Origin: CAIWHR01 sp963726775
GTDB lineage: Bacteria; Pseudomonadota; Gammaproteobacteria; Burkholderiales; Casimicrobiaceae
Assembly: GCA_963726775.1 (NCBI GenBank)
Contig: CAVSDL010000007.1
Span: 124,001 to 188,000, forward strand
Direction of reading: 5' to 3'
DNA: 64,000 bases
The position numbers and the translations under genes were made by a program. A model generated the notes under the pieces. It worked only from the letters and a program-made list of their open reading frames with translations, was not told the origin of the DNA and did not search any database. Positions 56,423 to 64,000 of the stretch are shown piece by piece. Numbering within the stretch: position 1 is the stretch's first letter; every line of letters begins with the position of its first letter.

Positions 56423-56992
56423 ATGACCACGCTCGTTGTCGTTCGCAAGAACGACGAAATCGCCATCGCCGCGGATTCGCTGACGACGTTCGGCGACACG
56501 CGGCTGTCCGCGCAATACGACAAGACTTCGGACAAGATTGTCCGCTACAAGGGCACGTACATCGGGCTGTGCGGCAGCGCGGCGCATCAGCTCGTGTTCG
56601 AGAGCCTGCTCGCAAAGCATGGCGATCTCGATTTCTCGACCAAAGGCGCCATCTTCGAGACTTTCCGCAAGCTGCACCCGATCCTCAAGGAGCAGCACTT
56701 CCTCAATCCGAAGGAGGAGGAGGACGATCCGTACGAGTCCACGCAGATCACGGCGCTGGTTGCCAACGAGCGCGGGATCTTCGGCGTGTACTCGATGCGC
56801 GAGGTATTCGAGTACACGCGATTCTGGGCCGTCGGCTCGGGCCGCGAGTTCGCGCTGGGCGCGATGTACGCCCAATTCCCCCGGCTGCGGACGGCCGCCG
56901 CGATCGCCAGGGCGGGCATCGAGGCCGGCGCGACGTTCGACAAGAATTCCGGGCTGCCGATGACCCTCTACACCGTGGCGGTCGGGCTCTGA
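56423..56992 (+). CDS. HslV-like proteasomal Ntn hydrolase, stand-alone
   Basis: 189 residues from MTTLVVVRKNDEIAIAADSLTTFGD. After removal of Met the chain begins with Thr, the nucleophile of proteasome-type hydrolases. IAIAADSLTTFGDTRLSAQYDKTSDKIVRYKGTYIGLCGSAA follows the HslV beta1-beta3 pattern, with the Asp and Lys of the charge relay. It lacks a partner ATPase (HslU, ClpX) nearby. Related proteins in Burkholderiales are poorly annotated. Substrate unknown. Between gluQ and hslO. Confidence 0.75.
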   Translation: MTTLVVVRKNDEIAIAADSLTTFGDTRLSAQYDKTSDKIVRYKGTYIGLCGSAAHQLVFESLLAKHGDLDFSTKGAIFETFRKLHPILKEQHFLNPKEEEDDPYESTQITALVANERGIFGVYSMREVFEYTRFWAVGSGREFALGAMYAQFPRLRTAAAIARAGIEAGATFDKNSGLPMTLYTVAVGL

Positions 56993-57012
56993 GCGGACCC
57001 TCGCGCGCGGTC

Positions 57013-57936
57013 ATGCCCGTACGATTCGCCGACACGCTCGCGCGCTTCGTGCTCGAGCGCTCCGCCGTTCGCGGCGCGCTGGTGAGCCTCGACGACGCGT
57101 GCCGCGACATCCTCGGCTGTCACCCGTATCCGCCGGCGCTGAATCGCGCGCTGGCCGAGCTGCTCGCGGCGGCAGCGTTGCTCGCCTCGACGATCAAGTT
57201 CAAGGGCACCCTTATCCTGCAGCTCCAGGGCGACGGGCCCGTCCGGCTGCTCGTCGTCGAATGCGACGCCAGGCTGACGCTCCGGGCCACCGCGCAGTGG
57301 GGCGACGCGGCGACCGTCCTGCCCGCCGACGCGTCGCTGGCCGAGCTCGCCGGCGGCCCCGCACAAGGCCGGCTTGCGATCACGCTCGATCCGAAAGACG
57401 GAGGCCCCCTCTATCAGGGTATCGTTGCGCTCGAAGCAACATCGATCGCAACCTTGATCGAGCATTATCTGAACACGTCGGAGCAGATCGACAGCCGGAT
57501 GTCGCTTGCGGCGGAGGGCAACCGCGTGCGCGGCCTGCTGCTCCAGCGCCTGCCCGGCGCCGCGCCGGAAGACGATGGGACGTGGTCACGCGCCATCGCG
57601 CAGATGGACGCATTGGTCCCGCGAGAACTGCTCGAGGCCGGCGGCGTCGAGGCACTGCTGCGCACACGCTTTCCCGACGACGACATTCGACTCTTTACGC
57701 CGCGCCCGGCGCGATTCGCTTGCAGCTGCTCGGAGGAGCGCGTCGCCAACGCGCTGCGCATGATCGGCCGCAGCGAAGTCGAGAGCATCCTCGCGGAGCA
57801 GGGACTGATCGGCGTCACCTGCGAGTTCTGCAACCGTGGCTACACGTTCATGGCGGACGACGCCCGCGCGCTGTTCGCCGTCGCGTCCCCGGGAATCGAA
57901 CCGCGCGGCACGCCGCCGGAATCGATCTCGCACTGA
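57013..57936 (+). CDS. hslO: Redox-regulated chaperone Hsp33
   Basis: Holdase activated by oxidation. 307 residues from MPVRFADTLARFVLE. Typical SLAELAGGPAQGRLAITLDPKDGG-type core and the C-terminal redox switch CSC...CEFC (CSCSEERV and GVTCEFCNRGYTF) with four Cys for zinc. 21 nt after the proteasome-like gene, before a PaiB-like gene. Confidence 0.95.
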   Translation: MPVRFADTLARFVLERSAVRGALVSLDDACRDILGCHPYPPALNRALAELLAAAALLASTIKFKGTLILQLQGDGPVRLLVVECDARLTLRATAQWGDAATVLPADASLAELAGGPAQGRLAITLDPKDGGPLYQGIVALEATSIATLIEHYLNTSEQIDSRMSLAAEGNRVRGLLLQRLPGAAPEDDGTWSRAIAQMDALVPRELLEAGGVEALLRTRFPDDDIRLFTPRPARFACSCSEERVANALRMIGRSEVESILAEQGLIGVTCEFCNRGYTFMADDARALFAVASPGIEPRGTPPESISH

Positions 57937-57964
57937 CCGCAACCCGCGACGGTCGCGAGGCAAC

Positions 57965-58609
57965 ATGAGCGTCTATATTCCCGGCCATTTCGCCATGTCC
58001 GACCGCATCGCGATCGCGCGGCTGCTGCACGACCACCCGTTCGCGACGCTGATGACGCCGGTACAGCCCGATCCGCTGGTCACGCATCTTCCGCTCATCT
58101 GCCTCGCCGATTGCGAACCCAATGGCACGCTCATCGGTCATTTCGCGCGGGGGAATCCGCACGTGGAGGGCGCCGAGGCCGCGGAATCGATCGCGATCTT
58201 CCACGGACCTCACGCCTACGTGTCGCCATCGTGGTACGAGGATCCCGCAGCGGGGGTACCCACCTGGAACTATGCGGTCGTCCATGCCCACGGCACGCTG
58301 GAACTCGCGCGCACGCCCGCCGAAACGCGCACCATCCTGGACGCCCTGATCCACCGCTTCGAAGGAAGCCGCGAAGCGCCCTGGCAACTGGGCCTTGATC
58401 GTACGCGGCTCGAAGCGATGGTGGGCGCGATCGTCGGCTTCCGGATGAAAGTCAAGCGCATCGACGCCAAATTCAAATTGTCGCAGAACCGCACGGCAAC
58501 CGATCGCGCGCGCGTGGCGGCGGCGCTCGACGCCGAGGGCTACGCGGATGCAGTCGCGACGGCCGCGTGGATGCGCATGTACGCAATTCCCGGCGATGGC
58601 AAGGGCTGA
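57965..58609 (+). CDS. PaiB-type FMN-binding protein
   Basis: 214 residues from MSVYIPGHFAMSDRIAIARLL. The PaiB family pattern is complete: HPFATLMTPVQPDPLVTHLPLI, GTLIGHFARGNPH, FHGPHAYVSPSWYEDP, VPTWNYAVVHAHGTLEL, and GFRMKVKRIDAKFKLSQNR. FMN-binding split barrel; annotated in Bacillus as a transcriptional regulator of degradative enzymes. The 3' end overlaps hslR by 14 bp. Confidence 0.9.
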   Translation: MSVYIPGHFAMSDRIAIARLLHDHPFATLMTPVQPDPLVTHLPLICLADCEPNGTLIGHFARGNPHVEGAEAAESIAIFHGPHAYVSPSWYEDPAAGVPTWNYAVVHAHGTLELARTPAETRTILDALIHRFEGSREAPWQLGLDRTRLEAMVGAIVGFRMKVKRIDAKFKLSQNRTATDRARVAAALDAEGYADAVATAAWMRMYAIPGDGKG

Positions 58610-59027
58610 GCGCCTGGAGCCCGCACGCGACCCGGCGGACGCCGAATCCGGCCGCTTCCGCTTCGACAAATGGCTTTGGGCCGCGCGGTTCTACAGGACC
58701 AGGAGCCTCGCCGCACAGGCGATCGATGCGGGACACGCCCGGCTTCGCGGCGACCGCGTCAATCCCGCGCATGCCGTCCGTGTCGGCGACGCCGTTGCGA
58801 TTCGCAAGCAGGAAATCCTCTGGGAGGTCGAGGTAACTGCGCTTTCGCAGCGCCGCGGCTCGGCAACCGACGCCGCGAAGCTGTACCGGGAAACAGCTGC
58901 CAGCGCCGTGGCGCGCGACGAAAAGCGGCGGCAGCGACGGGTGGCAGATGCGGCGCAGCCGCGCTTCGCTGGCCGGCCCACCAAGCGCCAGCGGCGCAAG
59001 CTCGAGGATTTTCTCAACGAACCGTGA
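58596..59027 (+). CDS. hslR: Ribosome-associated heat-shock protein Hsp15
   Basis: 143 residues. An S4 RNA-binding domain (RFDKWLWAARFYRTRSLAAQAIDAGHARLRGDRVNPAHAVRVGDAV) with the Hsp15-specific Lys/Arg-rich C-terminal extension (GRPTKRQRRKLEDFL). Rescues 50S subunits carrying a nascent chain after translation abort. Start ATG at 58596 inside paiB. Grouped with hslO: both are heat/oxidative stress functions. Confidence 0.9.
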   Translation: MARAERLEPARDPADAESGRFRFDKWLWAARFYRTRSLAAQAIDAGHARLRGDRVNPAHAVRVGDAVAIRKQEILWEVEVTALSQRRGSATDAAKLYRETAASAVARDEKRRQRRVADAAQPRFAGRPTKRQRRKLEDFLNEP

Positions 59028-59098
59028 AATCGGGTCGTCGACGAGTCGCGGCCAGCGCGCTGACGCGGGCATACCTCGACCGCGTGGCTCCAGGGGCT

Positions 59099-59266
59099 TC
59101 AGCAAATCCGGACCGCGCCCAGATCCAGCAGGAAATCCGGATTCTGGTAGCCCCGCCAGACGGCGTAGGCGAGCAGCACGGCGAGAATCAGGCCGACCGT
59201 GTGCCACACCACGCGCGGAATGCGCGCGCGAAAGGACGCCGGGTTAGATGCGAACAGCGGACCCAC
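59099..59266 (-). CDS. Possible 55-residue single-span membrane protein
   Basis: From a GTG at 59266: PLFASNPASFRARIPRV, a hydrophobic helix (VWHTVGLILAVLLAYAVW, about 20-37), then RGYQNPDFLLDLGAVRIC. It lies 40 nt downstream of the MerR-type gene on the same strand, and its coding bias (G/C third positions) is plausible. No good ribosome-binding site was seen. Resembles short YggT-less membrane proteins found as orphan ORFs; family not recognised. Confidence 0.4.
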   Translation of the reverse strand: MGPLFASNPASFRARIPRVVWHTVGLILAVLLAYAVWRGYQNPDFLLDLGAVRIC

Positions 59267-59305
59267 GTGCGGAGCTTACGCGCACGCCGCCCGCTCGGGA
59301 ATCCT

Positions 59306-60328
59306 TCAGGCCAGCGCGGAGCCTTCGAGGCTCGCTGCCACCATGGCCACCGGAATCTGCGGCATGACGCCCAATTCCCGCATCGTGGCCATGATCGAGC
59401 TGAAATCGGCGGCGGTGCGCACATCCAAGATGGGCTTGGCGAGCAGATTCACCGCGCGGCCGCTGACGATCAACGGCAGACGCTCCGGAAGCTCGGTACG
59501 CAGTGAACGAATTTCCTGGCCGGCGATCTTGCCCGAGATCCCGCGATCGAACAGCAGCACGACGAGCGCGACCTTGTATGCTTCCGCAGCACCGGCGATC
59601 TCCTGCGCGGGCACTCCGGCACCCAGCGACAGGCAATTGACGCCCTCGGTGAAGAGCAGGAGCTCGAGAATCGCGAGGCCCAGCTGATTGGGATCGTTCG
59701 GCGGCGTCGCGAGCAGGATCTGCTGCGCGTCGCGCGTGGGGCGGACGAGCCGGGTCACGTCGCGCAAGAGCCGCTGCGCGAGGTCGGCGAAGCGCAGCTC
59801 CTGGAAGTTCTGCATTTCGCCGCGCACGACCCGCTCGTGCACCGCCTCGTTGAGCGGAATCAGCGTCGATTCGAGGAACTTGCGCAGGCCCTGCCCGACC
59901 AGCAGCTTCGACAAATGGTTCTGCAGTTCGCCGACGCGATGTTGTCCGAGCAGCTTGACGGCATTCTCGATCTCGCCGGGCAGCGGCTTGGGCGCTTCGA
60001 CCGTCAGGCCGAGCATCGACTGGAGGGCCGAGTCGGCGAGCGGCACGACCGCTCCCGCACGCCAGCCTTCCGACAGCAGCTGCTTGATGAGCTTGAGCCG
60101 CGCCACCTGATCCGATGGGTACACCCGGTCTCCGAACGCGTCGCGCAGCGGCGCGGGAAAACCGTAGCGTCGCTGCCACATGTAGAGCTGCTCGCGCCGA
60201 AGGCCCGTTATCCGAACGACCTCCCGGATATGCGCGGCACTGCGGGTTTCCAGCGACGGCTCGTGCGTCTCCGTCATATTGACCGGCAGCTCGCGCCTCC
60301 GCGTCGGTGCCTTGATCAGGATGCCCAT
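59306..60328 (-). CDS. MerR-family regulator with B12-binding-like C-terminal domain
   Basis: 340 residues from the ATG at 60328 (GGGA upstream); an ATG at 60277 is possible. N-terminal MerR winged helix (HIREVVRITGLRREQLYMWQRRYGFPAPLRD, DQVARLKLIKQLLSEGWRAG), then a helical domain and a Rossmann-like B12-binding fold (ATPPNDPNQLGLAILELLLFTEGVNCLSLGAGVPAQEI). The position of the cobalamin His is taken by Asn-Gln, so B12 binding through His is unlikely; compare MlrA-type rather than CarH/LitR. Signal and targets unknown. Its own promoter carries a palindrome that may be its operator. Confidence 0.85.
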   Translation of the reverse strand: MGILIKAPTRRRELPVNMTETHEPSLETRSAAHIREVVRITGLRREQLYMWQRRYGFPAPLRDAFGDRVYPSDQVARLKLIKQLLSEGWRAGAVVPLADSALQSMLGLTVEAPKPLPGEIENAVKLLGQHRVGELQNHLSKLLVGQGLRKFLESTLIPLNEAVHERVVRGEMQNFQELRFADLAQRLLRDVTRLVRPTRDAQQILLATPPNDPNQLGLAILELLLFTEGVNCLSLGAGVPAQEIAGAAEAYKVALVVLLFDRGISGKIAGQEIRSLRTELPERLPLIVSGRAVNLLAKPILDVRTAADFSSIMATMRELGVMPQIPVAMVAASLEGSALA

Positions 60329-60723
60329 GGTTGTCGTTCCCTATCGTTTTTCGTCACTTATGCCGCGCAATTTGTGCTGCACAAGTATATCCGAGCTAAA
60401 CTCCGGCAGTTGCCGCGAAACGCGAGTCATGCCGCACCTGGCCCTGAATGGCGAGCCGCGTCATCTGTGCAGCACGTTGCGTAACATGCACGATGTGTGC
60501 CAAGACGGCGCGCCCCCCATTGCCCCGCTTCGGGCTTTGCGCCATCATCCGCATGGGCGCCGACAATGGCGCAACCGCCGGAATTTCCGGGTTTTTCTGC
60601 TCGGCGGCGGGCGTCCAACGCGATCCGGCCCCGCAGCGTCGGAATGCACCTGCGCAGGCGGAACGCAGCGCGGGCGCAGTTCTTGCGAATGCTCGCAGCA
60701 ACGATATTTTGCTCGGCTCCCCG
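60329..60723. other. 395-bp divergent region between the merR-type gene and the 567-residue gene
   Basis: Apart from the promoter and palindrome next to merR, I see no gene. The open frame of the downstream gene continues back to 60448 but has Cys/Arg-rich, non-conserved content. A short reading with many TTG and CAAG elements is present but no second promoter could be assigned. Confidence 0.35.
60372..60389 (-). promoter_or_regulatory. merR promoter with overlapping operator palindrome
   Basis: -10 TATACT (60384-60389, minus strand) directly abuts a perfect 13-bp palindrome TTGTGC-T-GCACAA (60372-60384), which covers the predicted transcript start. Such placement fits autorepression by the MerR-type protein. 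Confidence 0.55.
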
Positions 60724-62427
60724 ATGTTCGGATTCGGAAACATTAACAAAGACCCGCTCGCCGACGTAAGGTCGGCAGGGCGCTGGATCGCCTCGTTTCC
60801 GGAGAACGACCCGCTGGCGATACAGCAGGGGATCCTGGCGGAACTGGGGAGGGTATCCGATCGTACCGCACGGCGGACGCCGTCCGGCCTCGCGGCGGTG
60901 TTCCGCGTCGATGCGCAAGCGAATGGCCTGCGCAAGGCACTGACCACACAGTACATCGAGCACGTCGGTCGCGCGTCCGCGGCCGAAAGCCAGTTCTGGC
61001 AGGCGCTGTTCGATCTGACGCAGGCCTTCCTCACGTGCTACGGCGCGTTTGCGCGAGACATTGCCGGTAGCCCCCAGAACACCAAGTCGCAGGCGCTGCT
61101 TCCGGAGCTTGTGGCGCGGCAGATCATCCATCTCGGCCTCGACGCCAAGATCCGGCTCTACCGCTTCGAGCAGTGGATCCCGGCGAAGTGGGTGGAGCTG
61201 CATGCAATCTTTACGGCGGCATGCTCGCAGCAGATCGAACGGCGGCAGATTGCGGTTGACGCCGACGGCGGCACGACGACGATCGAGCACGAGTACCTCG
61301 TCACTCTCGTGCTGCAGCTCATGAATTCCGGCAATCTGACGCCCAAGCACCTGGAGTGGGCGACCTCGCAGCTCGACGATTGGTGCCAGCCCCTGCGACT
61401 CACGCTGGAATCGTCGCCGTCCACGTCGTTCTACGTGGACCTTGGCGGGCGCGCCGGACTGAAGCGCCGACTGCCGACACCGCTCGAAGGCCGGGTGCTC
61501 TTTCTGGACACGCGTCCCCTGCACGCGCTGCTGATGCAGAACGTCGTCGTGCTGGAGCAGAAGATCAGGACCGAGCCGCTGTCCGACAAGATGGCGCGGC
61601 GCAGCGGGCAGCTTGCGCTCATGACCAAGCTCGCGTCGCAGGTCGATCCCGACTTCAAGCCGTTCGCCCGGCGTGGCGAGCGCTCCGCCACCGTCGGTAC
61701 CGTGGATTCCATTGTCGGCTTCGCCAAGATCTCCGGCTATCTGCGAGAAGAGGAGGACCGCGCGCCGACCGCCGCCTTCGACCGTGGAAAGAGTTACGGC
61801 GGTTCCATGGAACTCGCGGTGTTCGGGCACACGCGCAATGAAAAGGAGCGGATCGTCGAGTTTTCCGAACGCCGTCTTGCGTCGTTTGTGGCACCGGGCG
61901 GCTCGTGGGAAGTCAAGGACGCGAGCCAGACGGGTTTCCGGCTCCTGGCGCCGATGAGCGTCACCAGCGCCGTCACCCTCGGCACGCTGGCGGCAATCCG
62001 CCCGCAGGGGCACGGAAGCTGGATCCTCGGTGTCGTGCGCCGGATGAAACGTCTCACCACCGACCGCGCCGAGATCGGACTGCAGGTGATCGCGAACATG
62101 ATGGTCAGCGTCGACCTGATCGAGCAGCAAAAACCTCTCGTCAGCTCGCAGACGGTCGATACCGAGGCGCCGACGATCAACGGCCGCAGCTTCTACGGCC
62201 TGTTCCTGTCGCTGCGCAAGCGGGACGGCGATCCTGCCGTGCAGTCGCTGATCGTGCCCGCCGTCGAGTACCAGCCGGCAAAGCGCTTCAAGCTCCAGAC
62301 ATCCAAGTCGACGAACGCGATCCGGCTCGGGCGACTGCTGGAGCAGCAGCCGGACTGGGTCTGGACGGCGGTCGAGCCGCACGAGCTCTCGGGCAATGCC
62401 GCGGATGCCGTCGTCAGCAGCCTTTGA
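60724..62427 (+). CDS. Large protein with PilZ-like C-terminal domain, family unknown
   Basis: 567 residues from MFGFGNINKDPLADVRSAG (60724); the upstream extension is unlikely. The N-terminal and middle parts are mainly helical (FWQALFDLTQAFLTCYGAF, KIRLYRFEQWIPAKWVELH) without recognised catalytic motifs. Near 395-405 and beyond, GSWEVKDASQTGFRLLAPMS carries the D-x-S-x-x-G half of a PilZ cyclic-di-GMP site, followed by a beta-rich segment (LGTLAAIRP, WILGVVRRMKR, EIGLQVIA). The upstream RxxxR half is not clear. No signal peptide. Possibly a cyclic di-GMP effector. Confidence 0.6.
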   Translation: MFGFGNINKDPLADVRSAGRWIASFPENDPLAIQQGILAELGRVSDRTARRTPSGLAAVFRVDAQANGLRKALTTQYIEHVGRASAAESQFWQALFDLTQAFLTCYGAFARDIAGSPQNTKSQALLPELVARQIIHLGLDAKIRLYRFEQWIPAKWVELHAIFTAACSQQIERRQIAVDADGGTTTIEHEYLVTLVLQLMNSGNLTPKHLEWATSQLDDWCQPLRLTLESSPSTSFYVDLGGRAGLKRRLPTPLEGRVLFLDTRPLHALLMQNVVVLEQKIRTEPLSDKMARRSGQLALMTKLASQVDPDFKPFARRGERSATVGTVDSIVGFAKISGYLREEEDRAPTAAFDRGKSYGGSMELAVFGHTRNEKERIVEFSERRLASFVAPGGSWEVKDASQTGFRLLAPMSVTSAVTLGTLAAIRPQGHGSWILGVVRRMKRLTTDRAEIGLQVIANMMVSVDLIEQQKPLVSSQTVDTEAPTINGRSFYGLFLSLRKRDGDPAVQSLIVPAVEYQPAKRFKLQTSKSTNAIRLGRLLEQQPDWVWTAVEPHELSGNAADAVVSSL

Positions 62428-62437
62428 CGTTTCGCGC

Positions 62438-64000
62438 ATGCCCATCGACCGTTACGCGGAGATCCACAAAGAGTACCGCTGGGAGGTGCCGGCCGAGTTC
62501 AACATCGCGCACGCCTGCTGCGGCCGCTGGGCCGGCGACCGCGCGCGCTTCGCCCTGTACTGGGAAGACGAATCCGGCGCGACCGCCGCGCATACGTTCT
62601 GGGATCTGCAGCAACAGGCGAACCGCCTCGCCAACGCGCTCGCCGCCATGGGAATCGCGCGCGGGGATCGGGTCGCGCTGATCCTTCCGCAGCGCCCGGA
62701 AACGGTCGTCGCGCACATCGCCGCGTACCAGCTGGGCGCGGTCGCGGTGCCGTTGTCTTTCCTCTTCGGTCCCGATGCGCTCGAGTACCGGCTCAACAAT
62801 TCGGGAGCCAAGATCGCGTTCGTCGACCCGCAATCGCTGCCGAGCCTTGCGCCGATCCGCGACCGCTGCCCGGGCGTTGTCCGCGTGGTCGGGGTCGCGG
62901 GCGCGCGGGAATCCTGGATCGATTCCTACGAGTCGCTGCTCGCGAAGGCATCCCCGCGATTCACACCCGTCGCGACGAAATGCACCGATCCCGCGCTGCT
63001 GATCTACACCAGCGGCACGACCGGCCCGCCGAAGGGCGCCCTGATGCCGCAGCAATGCATGCTCGGTAATCTCCCGGGATTCACGCATTCGCACGATGGC
63101 TACCCGCGCGATGGCGATCTCTTCTGGTCGCCCGCGGACTGGGCCTGGACCGGCGGACTGATGGATGCCTTGCTGCCCGCGCTGTACTTCGGGCAGCCGA
63201 TCGTCGGCTACCGCGGCCGCTTCGACCCCGAACGCGCCTTTGCGTTGATCGAGAAATACCAGATCCGCAACGTCTTCCTGTTCCCGACCGCGCTCAAGCT
63301 GATGATGAAGGCGTTCCCGCGGCCCGGCGAGCGCTTCGACATCAACCTGCGCAGCATCATGAGCGCCGGGGAGGCCGTCGGCACGACCGTGTTCGAATGG
63401 GCGCAGGATGCGCTCGGCGTCACGATCAACGAGATGTTCGGCCAGACGGAGATGAATTACATCGTGGGCAATTCGCACGCGTTATGGCCTGCGAAGCCGG
63501 GATCGATGGGCCGGCCCTATCCCGGCCACCGGATTGCCCTCATAGACGACGCCGGCAACGACGTGCCCGACGGCGAGATCGGCGAAGTCGCCGTGCATCG
63601 CCGGGCCCCGGACGGCAAACCCGACCCCGTCTTCTTCCTCGGGTATTACGAGAACCCCAAGGGAACCGCGAGCAAGTTCACCGGCGACTGGTGCCGGACC
63701 GGCGATCTCGCCAGGCGCGATGCCGACGGCTACCTCTGGTACCAGGGCCGCGCCGATGACATGTTCAAGTCCGCGAGCTACAGGATCGGCCCGTCGGAGA
63801 TCGAGAATTGCCTCGTCAAGCACCCCGCGATCGCGAACGCGGCGGTGGTAGCCTCTCCCGACGAAACGCGCGGCAACGTCGTCAAGGCATACATCGTGCT
63901 TGCGGAAGGGCATGCGCCGTCGAAAGCGCTCGAAGACGACATCCAGCAGCACGTGCGCAAATTCCTCGCGCCCTACGAATACCCGAAAGAAATCGAATTC
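62438..64000 (+). CDS. AMP-forming acyl-CoA synthetase (medium-chain/acetyl type), 3' end outside window
   Basis: About 520 residues visible, starting MPIDRYAEIHKEYRWEVPAEFNIA, 10 nt after the preceding gene. Adenylate-forming enzyme: core 1 LLIYTSGTTGPPKGALMPQ (about 188-206), MFGQTEMNYIVG, GDLARRDADGYLWYQGRADDMFKSASYRIGPSEIE. Similar to betaproteobacterial acyl-CoA synthetases of medium or branched acids. C-terminus lost past the window edge. It could serve fatty acid or aromatic acid use; substrate not shown. Confidence 0.88.
   Translation, partial: MPIDRYAEIHKEYRWEVPAEFNIAHACCGRWAGDRARFALYWEDESGATAAHTFWDLQQQANRLANALAAMGIARGDRVALILPQRPETVVAHIAAYQLGAVAVPLSFLFGPDALEYRLNNSGAKIAFVDPQSLPSLAPIRDRCPGVVRVVGVAGARESWIDSYESLLAKASPRFTPVATKCTDPALLIYTSGTTGPPKGALMPQQCMLGNLPGFTHSHDGYPRDGDLFWSPADWAWTGGLMDALLPALYFGQPIVGYRGRFDPERAFALIEKYQIRNVFLFPTALKLMMKAFPRPGERFDINLRSIMSAGEAVGTTVFEWAQDALGVTINEMFGQTEMNYIVGNSHALWPAKPGSMGRPYPGHRIALIDDAGNDVPDGEIGEVAVHRRAPDGKPDPVFFLGYYENPKGTASKFTGDWCRTGDLARRDADGYLWYQGRADDMFKSASYRIGPSEIENCLVKHPAIANAAVVASPDETRGNVVKAYIVLAEGHAPSKALEDDIQQHVRKFLAPYEYPKEIEF

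Overview
The window is one continuous stretch of high-GC chromosome, almost certainly from a betaproteobacterium. The signs are a divergent fur/bamE pair, the ilvI-ilvN-ilvC-(small membrane protein)-psd-pssA-leuA block, a sigma factor followed by DUF3619 and DUF3106 genes, a Bug-type solute receptor, and a complete cbb3 oxidase cluster with its own FNR. I see no rRNA, tRNA, CRISPR array, transposase or phage gene. Genes are packed tightly, many with 4-bp ATGA or GTGA overlaps.

Layout. 1-5.5 kb: bamE (cut by the window edge), fur, murJ, rpsT and a TPR-GGDEF signalling protein. 5.6-8.2 kb: nitronate monooxygenase and NnrS, read from an FNR/Dnr-type box. 8.2-13.4 kb: argF, a Bug receptor, argG, yajQ and two GNAT acetyltransferases. 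13.4-16.3 kb: an iron/peroxide cluster (DUF3501, encapsulin-type ferritin, Fe-S oxidoreductase, rubrerythrin). 16.5-18.8 kb: rutE-like reductase and malate synthase aceB. 19.1-23.1 kb: a small exported repeat protein and an outer-membrane protein behind a sigma-54-type promoter, facing a sigma-54 response regulator and sensor kinase. 23.2-30.4 kb: branched-chain amino acid and phosphatidylethanolamine synthesis, with a leucine leader peptide before leuA. 30.5-34.6 kb: sigma factor unit, ppa, a DUF3047 protein and a GntR regulator. 34.6-40.4 kb: a double gamma-carbonic-anhydrase-like protein and a four-gene operon for a B12-dependent acyl-CoA mutase with the residue signature of 2-hydroxyisobutyryl-CoA mutase. 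40.4-52.8 kb: unknown protein, TauE/SafE exporter, fnr, and the ccoNOQP-ccoG-fixH and ccoS-ccoI units with uspA. 53-64 kb: proS, lytic transglycosylase, gluQ, a proteasome-like hydrolase, hslO, paiB-like, hslR, a MerR-type regulator, a large protein with a PilZ-like tail, and an acyl-CoA synthetase cut by the window edge.

How it works together. The cell looks like a facultative, microaerobic respirer. Four FNR-type boxes (upstream of NMO-nnrS, fnr, ccoN and uspA) tie nitrosative defence, high-affinity oxygen respiration and stress response to oxygen or NO. Three of them have the same box-to-minus-10 spacing of 22 nt. The mutase operon implies growth on branched or tertiary hydroxy acids.

The two least described systems are the sigma-54 island at 19.0-23.1 kb (sensor, regulator, promoter, repeat peptide and outer-membrane protein in one place) and the ferritin cluster, which has an encapsulin-type ferritin but no encapsulin and no cargo tail. 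Start codons were chosen by eye from ribosome-binding sites, family lengths and promoter positions. Family assignments rest on recognising motifs and remembered homologues, not on a search.
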